From JAILLW01 sp045640525 (GTDB lineage Bacteria; Bacillota; Clostridia; Lachnospirales; Lachnospiraceae), in the NCBI GenBank assembly GCA_045640525.1, contig JAZUFE010000050.1:1-42172 (forward strand): a stretch of 42,172 nt of DNA, in the 5' to 3' direction. The notes under the pieces were generated by a model. That model did not search any database and was not told the origin of the DNA. It worked only from the letters and a program-made list of their open reading frames with translations. The position numbers and the translations under genes were made by a program. This document shows positions 7,308 through 13,460 of the stretch, piece by piece; position 1 is the first letter of the stretch, and each line of letters begins with the position of its first letter.

Positions 7308-8240
7308 CTATATATCCACATCCTGCGCATTAAACACCGGTCCGTCGGTACAGATTCTGGTGTTGTTCACATGAGAATGTGCATCCACATTCTTCGTCTT
7401 GGCTACGCATCCAAGGCAAGCGCCGACTCCGCACGCCATGCGTTCCTCGAGAGAAATATATGCGCTAACATTATGGCCGTTATTGCATTCATCTTCGGCG
7501 TACCTTTTGATTGCCCGCAGCATCGGCATCGGTCCGCATGCCATGATGATGTCCGGTTTGCGTTCAAGCTTATCCACAACATTCAAAACATTGCCCTTTG
7601 TGCCAACAGAGCCGTCTTCCGAGGCTATGAGAAGCGTGCCGTATCGTGTCAAATCCTGATTTAAAAACATATTTTTATCTCTGTATCCGACAATAACAGT
7701 TGGTTTAACCCCATGTGCAACCAGTTCTTTAGCCGTCTGCAACATCGGAGGAATTCCTATACCTCCACCGAGTAAAACCACGTGTGCCGGAGTCTCACAA
7801 GTACCGGCCGCTGCACCTTTTTGCGCAGCAGTACATCCGGTCGAACCGAAAGCACCGGCAGATGCACCTTGCAACGCAGCTGTACATCCGGTCGAACCGC
7901 AGGCACGCTCCATATTCTCTCCGAATATATCGGTAAAGATATAGCCGTTTCCAAGAATTCCGATTATATCGACCTCATCACCGGCTTTGAGCTTTGATAT
8001 CAAGGCTGTTCCACTGTTGTCTGAAGTAACTCGATACACGAGTCTTAATGCATCGAATTCATCGGAAACTTCACATATGCTTATCGGTCTTGGTAGCAAT
8101 TTGGAAGCATCACTTGTATATACTCCCACGAATTGACCGCAATGCGCCTCCTTGGCCAAATCTGTTTTAATCCATAAATCAAATATTCCGGTCGTAAGTT
8201 CCTTCTGACTTATTACCGTTGCCTTAACTTTTTGCTTCAA
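7308..8240 (-). CDS. pyrK: Dihydroorotate dehydrogenase electron-transfer subunit, with repeat insertion
   Basis: PyrK carries FAD and a [2Fe-2S] cluster linking PyrD to NAD+. The motifs are RPIS at 51-54 (FAD), GGGIGIPPM at 158-166 (NAD), and cluster cysteines C270, C275, C278 and C297. The start is a TTG at 8240, with AGGAG seven bases upstream. At 310 residues it is about 50 longer than usual. The excess is an Ala/Gly/Cys-rich tandem repeat at residues 114-147, between the FAD domain and the NAD-binding GGG motif; this is a domain-linker site where extra length could be tolerated. It is the first gene of the operon. Several palindromic repeats lie upstream, and no PyrR-type attenuator was recognised. 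Confidence 0.94.
   Translation of the reverse strand: MKQKVKATVISQKELTTGIFDLWIKTDLAKEAHCGQFVGVYTSDASKLLPRPISICEVSDEFDALRLVYRVTSDNSGTALISKLKAGDEVDIIGILGNGYIFTDIFGENMERACGSTGCTAALQGASAGAFGSTGCTAAQKGAAAGTCETPAHVVLLGGGIGIPPMLQTAKELVAHGVKPTVIVGYRDKNMFLNQDLTRYGTLLIASEDGSVGTKGNVLNVVDKLERKPDIIMACGPMPMLRAIKRYAEDECNNGHNVSAYISLEERMACGVGACLGCVAKTKNVDAHSHVNNTRICTDGPVFNAQDVDI
7800..7901 (-). repeat. In-frame 51-bp duplication inside pyrK
   Basis: Two adjacent 51-bp units (7800-7850 and 7851-7901) are about 80% identical and encode CGSTGCTAALQGASAGA and FGSTGCTAAQKGAAAGT. The unit length is a multiple of three, so the frame is kept. The insertion is absent from typical PyrK proteins. A similar Ala/Gly/Cys-rich segment occurs in the epimerase at 10369-10452. 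Confidence 0.85.
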
Positions 8241-8298
8241 AATATCACTCCTTATCCTTTTGTCTTATATAATGAATCCTACTGTCATGAGTTCGAGC

Positions 8299-8594
8299 AT
8301 TGGACTCATTTTTGAATTCAAGTCCAATACCTCTTGGCTCCTCACGTTGATGGCTGAAGGTTGGACTCAAATCAGCATGATTTTCTGATTTAAGTCCATT
8401 TCACTTTGGCTCCTCACGTCGATGGCTGAAGGTTGGACTCAAATCGAACTGTTTTTTCGATTTGAGTCCGCTATTTTCTAAAATTTGGACTTAAACCATT
8501 GATTTTCACTCTATAGAGTCCAAACACCCTTGCCCAGCACCAAGCTAAGTCACATTTTGGACTTTTTCCGCGATATTCCGCTCTTTTGAGTCCA
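8299..8594. repeat. Cluster of five GGACT...AGTCC palindromic repeats upstream of pyrK
   Basis: Five inverted repeats follow each other: ATTGGACT/AGTCCAAT (8299-8328); GGACTCAAATCAG/CTGATTTAAGTCC (8363-8397); a perfect 14-bp stem GGACTCAAATCGAA/TTCGATTTGAGTCC (8435-8469); TTTGGACT/AGTCCAAA (8484-8524); and GGACT/AGTCC around 8559-8593. Units two and three are preceded by an almost identical 40-bp direct repeat (8334-8374 and 8406-8445, period 72) containing TTGGCTCCTCACGT and GATGGCTGAAGG. The same element occurs once upstream of upp (1181-1215). No open frame spans them. Confidence 0.85.
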
Positions 8595-8717
8595 TTCGAA
8601 TTTCAAGACCCGTCCGGCTTCAGTCATGCAAAGGCTTTTCGCTCAGAACTCTGTTTTCCAAAATAATTAATATATTATTGTTGACATATTATGTAACCTT
8701 GTGATAGATTAATACAT

Positions 8718-8735
8718 AGATAATATACGTTATCT
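8718..8735. promoter_or_regulatory. AT-rich operator-like palindrome
   Basis: AGATAA-TATACG-TTATCT is a 6-bp inverted repeat inside a longer imperfect palindrome (ATTAATA...TATTAAT, about 8708-8740). A perfect TTGACA lies 31 bases to its left on the plus strand, but no plus-strand gene follows. It could be an operator for minus-strand transcription towards pyrK or a remnant; function unknown. Confidence 0.3.
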
Positions 8736-8795
8736 ATTAATTTGTTTAGAAAAGTTTCATAGACAACCTTCCTAACATATTTACCAAATCGAAGG

Positions 8796-8819
8796 GGATG
8801 CAGATTTCGCTCTGCATCC
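8796..8819 (-). terminator. Hairpin downstream of the HAD gene
   Basis: GGATGCAG and CTGCATCC form a perfect 8-bp stem with an 8-nt loop about 125 bases after the HAD stop codon. Its right arm belongs to the 54-bp repeat unit. The following minus-strand bases (CCTTCGATTTGG) are only moderately T-rich, so a terminator role is uncertain. Confidence 0.35.
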
Positions 8820-8973
8820 TCTTTGCTTTCCAAATCGCAGAACTCCTCCGGCAATTCCGACGCATCTGCATCCTCTTTGCTTTTCAAATCGCAGAACTCC
8901 TCCGGCAATTCCGACACATCTGCATCCTCTTTGCTTTCCAAATCTCAGAATTTCTTCAACTGTTCCAGTAGGA
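8812..8973 (-). repeat. 54-bp tandem repeat overlapping the 3' end of the HAD gene
   Basis: Units start at 8812, 8866 and 8920. The first two differ at only two or three bases. The third is similar in its first half, and its second half is the diverged end of the HAD coding sequence. In the HAD frame each full unit reads SELPEEFCDL-KSKEDADA, and the HAD end reads LLEQLKKF-stop-DLESKEDADV. The HAD stop TGA thus falls exactly where the repeats have TGC (Cys), and the frame stays open for 89 codons after the stop. Confidence 0.85.
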
Positions 8974-9544
8974 ATTCCTCATCGGTTACGACAACACCAT
9001 CAATACCGCATTTCTTCGCACCCTCGATATTCTCGGCGCGGTCATCGAAAAAGATACACTCCGAAGGCTTCAAATCATATTTACTCATCAGAGCCTCATA
9101 TATGCCTTGGTCCGGCTTGTTAATATTAATCATATAGGAAACCATCTTACCGGAGATGTCGTCGATGAACGGCAGCCCTTCGGTGTGGTTGGTAAACATA
9201 TACTCCGAATAGTTGGAAAGGAGGTAAATGCCGTAGCCTTTTTCTTTAAGTCTGTGAACTTCCGCCCAAACCTTAGGGCGGGGAAGGGGCATGCGCTTAA
9301 CCTCGGTAAGAAAATTCATAACCACATCGTGATATTTGGGAAATTCAGAGGCCAGATCCTCTGCCACTTCAAAATACGGTCTGATGCCCAGATCAAGCTG
9401 CGGCCAATATTTGCTGGCGAAAACCTTAGGTCCCAGTTCGTTGGCTTCTTCCGTGCTGCAACCGCCTTCAGCCAGTGCGGCCTTCCATCTGTAGGAAAGA
9501 AGAACCTCTCCCACATCAAAAATTATATTTTTATACTGCTTCAT
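8945..9544 (-). CDS. HAD-superfamily hydrolase (YihX-like subfamily IA phosphatase)
   Basis: This is a cytoplasmic phosphatase of 199 residues, close to the family norm. Motif I is IIFDVGEVLL with nucleophile Asp10; the usual second Asp is Gly, as in YihX-type alpha-D-glucose-1-phosphate phosphatases. Motif II is YLLSNYSE, and motif IV is IFFDDRAENIEGAKKCG. The ATG at 9544 has GGAGGAG upstream and overlaps the epimerase stop as ATGA, so the two are translationally coupled. The context suggests a sugar-phosphate substrate, but this is not proven. The end of the gene is odd: the TGA stop lies in a 54-bp tandem repeat whose other copies have a Cys codon there, so a longer ancestral tail is possible. 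Confidence 0.9.
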   Translation of the reverse strand: MKQYKNIIFDVGEVLLSYRWKAALAEGGCSTEEANELGPKVFASKYWPQLDLGIRPYFEVAEDLASEFPKYHDVVMNFLTEVKRMPLPRPKVWAEVHRLKEKGYGIYLLSNYSEYMFTNHTEGLPFIDDISGKMVSYMININKPDQGIYEALMSKYDLKPSECIFFDDRAENIEGAKKCGIDGVVVTDEEFLLEQLKKF

Positions 9545-10641
9545 GCTTCTCCTCCGAAATGATAGTATTCCTTGAACCACTTGGCGAAATTGCCAAGTCC
9601 CTCTTCAATAGAAGTATTCGGCTTAAAGTCAAAATCATTCATCAAATCCGTGACATCCGCATATGTTTGAGGAACGTCGCCGGCCTGCATCGGCAGAAGT
9701 TCCTTGGTGGCCTTCTTGCCAAGAGCGTTTTCGAGAACTTCGATGAAGCGCATCAAATCCTCCGGATGATTGTTACCGATGTTATACACCTTATAATTCA
9801 CGCCATCTTCATCAGCCTTGGGCGGATTCGGAAGCATATTGACGATACCCGTCACGATGTCCTCAACGTATGTAAAATCCCTCTTCATGTTTCCGTAATT
9901 GAACACCTTGATAGGCTTATCCTGCATAATCGCATTAGCAAAGAGAAATGCTGCCATATCGGGGCGCCCCATAGGTCCGTACACCGTGAAGAATCTAAGT
10001 CCCGTTGATTTGATACCATAGAGCTTCGAATATGAATATGCCATCAATTCGTTGGACTTTTTAGTAGCTGCGTACAAAGATACAGGATGGTCGACCGGAT
10101 CCTCCGTTGAGAACGGAATTTTCTTATTGCCGCCGTAAACCGACGAAGAGGAAGCATAGAGCAAGTGTTCCACCGGGAAATGTCTGCAGGCCTCCAAAAT
10201 ATTGAAAAAGCCCACAACATTCGATTTAATGTAAGCCGAAGGATTCTCTATACTGTATCTGACACCCGCTTGCGCTGCCAGGTTAACTACGATATCAGGA
10301 TGAAATTCTTCGAAAATACCGTTAACAAAAGCCTCATCCGAAATATCGCCGAGTCGGAAGACGAAACGCCCTGCACCACCTGCCGTGTTTGAAGATTCGC
10401 ACACACCCGCAACGGCACCGCAGCCGGCCGGGCTTGAAGATTCACCATCACCATTAAATCCCATTAAAATATCAAGACGCGCCTTTTTAAGCGACACATC
10501 ATAGTAATCATTAAGATTGTCGATTCCTATCACCTTGGAAGCGCCTGCCTCAAGCAGTCTTTTGGAAAGATAGAATCCTATGAAGCCTGCCGCCCCCGTA
10601 ATTAGATATGTTTTCTTCAAATCAAGTTCATTTCGTGCCAT
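9541..10641 (-). CDS. UDP-glucuronate 4-epimerase-like SDR enzyme (CapI type), with insertion
   Basis: The enzyme probably interconverts UDP-glucuronate and UDP-galacturonate, supplying uronic acid for surface glycans. It is an extended SDR: the NAD motif GAAGFIG is at 16-22, then DNLNDYYDVSLKKARL (typical of the CapI/GAE group), AAQAGVRYSIENP, SSSSVYG around 164-170, and the catalytic Tyr190-Lys194. Ugd at 16147-17478 makes its substrate. The 366 residues include a low-complexity insertion at about 64-91 (SSSPAGCGAVAGVCESSN...) with two 14-residue repeats (ESSSPAG/ESSNTAG); it sits where relatives have a short loop. The ATG at 10641 has AGGGG 8 bases upstream. The HAD gene overlaps its stop. 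Confidence 0.9.
   Translation of the reverse strand: MARNELDLKKTYLITGAAGFIGFYLSKRLLEAGASKVIGIDNLNDYYDVSLKKARLDILMGFNGDGESSSPAGCGAVAGVCESSNTAGGAGRFVFRLGDISDEAFVNGIFEEFHPDIVVNLAAQAGVRYSIENPSAYIKSNVVGFFNILEACRHFPVEHLLYASSSSVYGGNKKIPFSTEDPVDHPVSLYAATKKSNELMAYSYSKLYGIKSTGLRFFTVYGPMGRPDMAAFLFANAIMQDKPIKVFNYGNMKRDFTYVEDIVTGIVNMLPNPPKADEDGVNYKVYNIGNNHPEDLMRFIEVLENALGKKATKELLPMQAGDVPQTYADVTDLMNDFDFKPNTSIEEGLGNFAKWFKEYYHFGGEA
10369..10452 (-). repeat. In-frame Ala/Gly/Ser/Cys-rich insertion in the epimerase
   Basis: The segment encodes about 28 residues missing from typical UDP-glucuronate epimerases. GAAGATTC recurs on the plus strand with a period of 42 bases, giving two 14-residue units. Composition and the string AGVCES resemble the pyrK insertion (AGTCET) 2.5 kb away. 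Confidence 0.6.
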
Positions 10642-10698
10642 ATATTACCCCTGTTCTTTTATTGGTATTCGTGCATCGCCGGACACACCGATTTTAAA

Positions 10699-10730
10699 AA
10701 AGTGAATGCAACCTAAATCGCATTCACTTT
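10699..10730 (-). terminator. Rho-independent terminator of the radical SAM/oxidoreductase unit
   Basis: On the minus strand AAAGTGAATGC (10730-10720) pairs with GCATTCACTTT (10709-10699), a perfect 11-bp stem with a 10-nt loop, followed by TTTTTAAAAT. It begins 7 bases after the oxidoreductase stop. It separates this unit from the epimerase-HAD pair. Confidence 0.88.
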
Positions 10731-10736
10731 AATGTT

Positions 10737-12368
10737 TTAATCAACTTCAACTTCGTCCTGCTTCTCGCCGTCAGCTTTCTCGTCAGTTTCGTGATACTCC
10801 TGCTCGGTGTTAACCGACCAAATCGCATCCTTACTCTTATCTCCCGAAATAATTGCCTTGGCAGTTTCAAACGAAGTAACCATACTGTGGTCGATATTGT
10901 TATAACGGTGCTGTCCGTTTCGACCTACACAGTAGAGATTATCGATGGTCTTAAGATAATCAACCAGCGTATCCATTTCATCGTATGTATCGAAGTATGC
11001 AGGATATGCTTTCTTAACCTTCTCCATATGGTAATCGATAACGACATCCGCAGATTCAATGATACCAATCTTCACCATTTCTTCGATACCGAGCTTAGCG
11101 AACTGTTCTTCCGTCATATTCCAGAACTCATCGCCTTCATTAACGAAATACTCAAGTCCTATCCAAACAGTATTATCGATATCTTTAATCATATAGGGCG
11201 ACCAATTGTTGTAAATCTGGAAACGTCCCATCTTAACACGTCGATCCTGAACATAAACCCAACAGTCGGGAACAATATTTTGAATAGTTTTAATATTGGT
11301 CTTATTAACAAGTTTAAGCTTGGGAACCAAAACACCCAAAGTCATGTAGTCACGATAAGGAAGACCCTCGGCTATCTTGGCCTCCTTCTCGGGTACATCG
11401 TTCATACCCTTGACAAGATCCTTAACAGGCATTGAAGAAATTACATAATCACCTTCAACCATCGTCTCGGTACCTTCAACCGGAACATATATACCGTCAG
11501 CGCGGCGCTCGGTCTTAGCGTATGTAATACCCGTTATAAGATTATCACTGTTCTTGTGAATCTTGGTTACGTGTGCACATTTGACGATTTTACCGCCAAG
11601 CTTCTCAACTTCGGCAGCTGCCACATCCCACAATTCACCGGGGCCGAGTTTGGGGTACTTAAACTCTTCTATCAGTGAAGTTTCAACCTTACGGTTCTTC
11701 TTCTTGAATATCTTACCAAATACATCCTTAAGAACTGCTACTATCGAAAGTCCCTTAACACGCTGAGCTCCCCAGGAAGCATCGATTTCCGAAGGATGAC
11801 GTCCCCAAAGATTCTCCGTATAATATTCAAAGAACATCGAATAGAGCTTCTTACCGAATCTGTTAATGTAGAAATTCTCAAGATTATCCTCCGGGCGCTT
11901 ATGAATCATGGCTCCAAGGTAGCTGAAGCCAACCTTCATCGTATTAACGAAGCCCATATTTTTGAACGTCTCGGGTTTCAAAGATATAGGATAATCATAG
12001 AATTTATCGTCGAAAAAGATACGCGATACTCTGTGTCTTGTAAGCATAACCCTGTCTTCCTTCTCAGGATCGGGGCCACCCTCCTTAACAGGCATCGGGC
12101 GATTAAGAACTATATCATCATATGTAGGATGTCCCTGCATTGGAAGCATCTTATCCCACCATTCATTAACCTCGGGAATCTTGGAGAAGAAACGGTGTCC
12201 ACCCATATCCATACGATTGCCCTTGTAGTTAACGGTCTTGGAAATACCGCCGAACTCCTCGGTCTCTTCGAAGATGGTTACTTCTATATCTTTACCCTTA
12301 GTCAATAATTCATATGCGGCTGTAAGTCCCGCAGGACCTGCACCGATAATCAATGCTTTCTTACTCAT
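10737..12368 (-). CDS. NAD(P)/FAD-dependent oxidoreductase (UGM/amine-oxidase-like)
   Basis: This is a 543-residue FAD enzyme. The dinucleotide motif GAGPAGLTAAYEL starts at residue 9, followed by an FAD-ribose Glu (TIFEETEEFGG) and the conserved GGHRFFSKIPEV segment (residues about 56-67). Near the C-terminus is a second FAD segment, NLYCVGRNGQHRYNNIDHSM. The overall pattern resembles UDP-galactopyranose mutase and protoporphyrinogen-oxidase-like proteins found in polysaccharide loci. The substrate is probably a nucleotide- or lipid-linked sugar but cannot be set from the sequence. The C-terminal 25 residues are strongly acidic. The ATG at 12368 has GAGGT upstream and lies 11 bases after the radical SAM gene; both share the promoter at 13421-13449. 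Confidence 0.88.
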   Translation of the reverse strand: MSKKALIIGAGPAGLTAAYELLTKGKDIEVTIFEETEEFGGISKTVNYKGNRMDMGGHRFFSKIPEVNEWWDKMLPMQGHPTYDDIVLNRPMPVKEGGPDPEKEDRVMLTRHRVSRIFFDDKFYDYPISLKPETFKNMGFVNTMKVGFSYLGAMIHKRPEDNLENFYINRFGKKLYSMFFEYYTENLWGRHPSEIDASWGAQRVKGLSIVAVLKDVFGKIFKKKNRKVETSLIEEFKYPKLGPGELWDVAAAEVEKLGGKIVKCAHVTKIHKNSDNLITGITYAKTERRADGIYVPVEGTETMVEGDYVISSMPVKDLVKGMNDVPEKEAKIAEGLPYRDYMTLGVLVPKLKLVNKTNIKTIQNIVPDCWVYVQDRRVKMGRFQIYNNWSPYMIKDIDNTVWIGLEYFVNEGDEFWNMTEEQFAKLGIEEMVKIGIIESADVVIDYHMEKVKKAYPAYFDTYDEMDTLVDYLKTIDNLYCVGRNGQHRYNNIDHSMVTSFETAKAIISGDKSKDAIWSVNTEQEYHETDEKADGEKQDEVEVD

Positions 12369-12379
12369 CGCTACCTCAT

Positions 12380-13363
12380 TTATTTATCTTTTCGTCTCAA
12401 GGATTGTCTGGCACCGTGCATCGGTCTTCCGTTAAGTACATCATCAACCGCATCCATTCGAAGGCCTGCGTCGATGAAATCGCAGTACTTACAGAACGGA
12501 TAGTCGGCACGCGATTCTTTGATGGCGGTACGTATCTTTTGATACTCTTCGGAATTCCACGCTTCCTTGATGGGAGTTGTGTTCAAATCCGCAAGAGTTG
12601 TTGCCTCGAAATTATCACAACAGCAGATTCCCATTCTTCCGTCCGGGAAGATAAAGATATCGGTATACGGCATCAGGCAGGTTTCGTTGATAACCTTCTG
12701 CGTATTCTTCTTGTTAGGTGCGGAACCGGCTCTGTTAGTAAGAACCGCCTTGGCGTATCTCATTTGGAAGAGCAGCTCGACATCTTCGAACTCATCTTCA
12801 TGCGCCTTGGCATAATCATATATTTCCTGAACGTTGTCATGAAGCTTCATGTTCTCGCAATAATTGTTGATGATTAACTGGTCAACGTACGGTATAACCG
12901 ACTTAACCTTATCAATATCAAGCAAAAGTCCGTTGGTTGACATGAAGATGAAGCAATCCGGCAACTTCTCTCTGCAATATTTATGGAACTCAACAATTCT
13001 GGTATCAAGCCATGGCTCGTTATTACCGTAGAGAGTAAGGTGACCCTTGTATCCCCAATCAGCGAGCTGGTCAATTATGTTATAGAAAAGCCCGTCATCC
13101 ATTCTGCAGTAGGGACGTTTCTCCGCATACTTATTGGCAGTACAGAAAGCACAATTGGAATTACATCTGTTGATGGTCTCTAAATTAACTACCAGAGGCT
13201 GTGGCGGAACATCACCCTGCATGAAGAAATCAATATACTGTTTCTGCAATTTACGACGGGTTGCGAACTGCAATTTAAGATAACTGTTGGCCGAAAGCGA
13301 AGGAACCAGCTTCTGAAGATTCCATCCTATCGCGCCTCCAAAATTATGATACTTAACTGACAT
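12380..13363 (-). CDS. Radical SAM enzyme with SPASM-type C-terminus
   Basis: A 327-residue protein with the radical SAM cluster motif CNSNCAFC (C67, C71, C74). A Cys-rich tail (GICCCDNFEA, then PFCKYCDF near residue 298) resembles SPASM/twitch auxiliary cluster domains. The N-terminal 50 residues are basic and aromatic. The middle segments LTLYGNNEPWLD and IFMSTNGLLLD are typical of the family's barrel. Such proteins in polysaccharide clusters modify sugars, lipids or peptides; the target here is unknown. It heads a two-gene unit with the FAD oxidoreductase, suggesting successive redox steps on one substrate. The ribosome binding site is weak (GTGAG). A good sigma-A promoter lies 58 bases upstream. 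Confidence 0.9.
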   Translation of the reverse strand: MSVKYHNFGGAIGWNLQKLVPSLSANSYLKLQFATRRKLQKQYIDFFMQGDVPPQPLVVNLETINRCNSNCAFCTANKYAEKRPYCRMDDGLFYNIIDQLADWGYKGHLTLYGNNEPWLDTRIVEFHKYCREKLPDCFIFMSTNGLLLDIDKVKSVIPYVDQLIINNYCENMKLHDNVQEIYDYAKAHEDEFEDVELLFQMRYAKAVLTNRAGSAPNKKNTQKVINETCLMPYTDIFIFPDGRMGICCCDNFEATTLADLNTTPIKEAWNSEEYQKIRTAIKESRADYPFCKYCDFIDAGLRMDAVDDVLNGRPMHGARQSLRRKDK

Positions 13364-13420
13364 TTTAATCTCACTTTCTAACTATGGATTCCGGTCTTCT
13401 CCGGGAACACACCAAATACT

Positions 13421-13449
13421 ATTTTACACTATTTGCGAGGGGGTGGCAA
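13421..13449 (-). promoter_or_regulatory. Sigma-A promoter of the radical SAM/oxidoreductase unit
   Basis: On the minus strand TTGCCA (13449-13444), a 17-base spacer, then TAAAAT (13426-13421): 5 of 6 matches in each box. The predicted start is near 13414 and leaves a leader of about 50 bases with a weak TTCC(C)GG/CCGGAA hairpin. Confidence 0.75.
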
Positions 13450-13460
13450 CTTACAGTTAG

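Larger units (their letters stand above)
8241..8944. other. 700-base non-coding stretch between the HAD gene and pyrK
   Basis: This stretch contains, from right to left, the 54-bp tandem repeats behind the HAD gene (8812-8973), a GGATGCAG/CTGCATCC hairpin (8796-8819), an AT-rich segment with the palindrome AGATAA-N6-TTATCT (8718-8735) next to a perfect TTGACA at 8681-8686 on the plus strand, and a group of GGACT...AGTCC palindromes (8299-8594). The open frame at 8675-8941 is a product of the repeats, not a gene. The promoter of pyrK must lie here; a TATATAAG at about 8264-8271 on the minus strand is a candidate -10, but no good -35 was found. Confidence 0.6.

Noticed and set aside
8299..8594. 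Repeats considered as a CRISPR array
   Set aside because: Units vary in length and spacing, each is itself a hairpin with a short loop, and there are no regular unique spacers or cas genes.
8241..8600. Repeats considered as PyrR-binding attenuators of pyrK
   Set aside because: The PyrR recognition pattern (AGUCCAGAGAGGCU-like) is not present; only the short AGTCC matches, and no terminator/antiterminator pair was recognised.
8675..8941. An 88-codon minus-strand frame with repeats ESKEDADxSELPEEF
   Set aside because: It starts on TTG without a ribosome binding site, is the in-frame continuation after the HAD stop, and its second half is AT-rich non-family sequence. I treat it as repeat DNA, not a gene.
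8945..8947. HAD TGA stop read as selenocysteine
   Set aside because: The HAD domain is already full length at this point and the following sequence is repeats; no reason to expect recoding.
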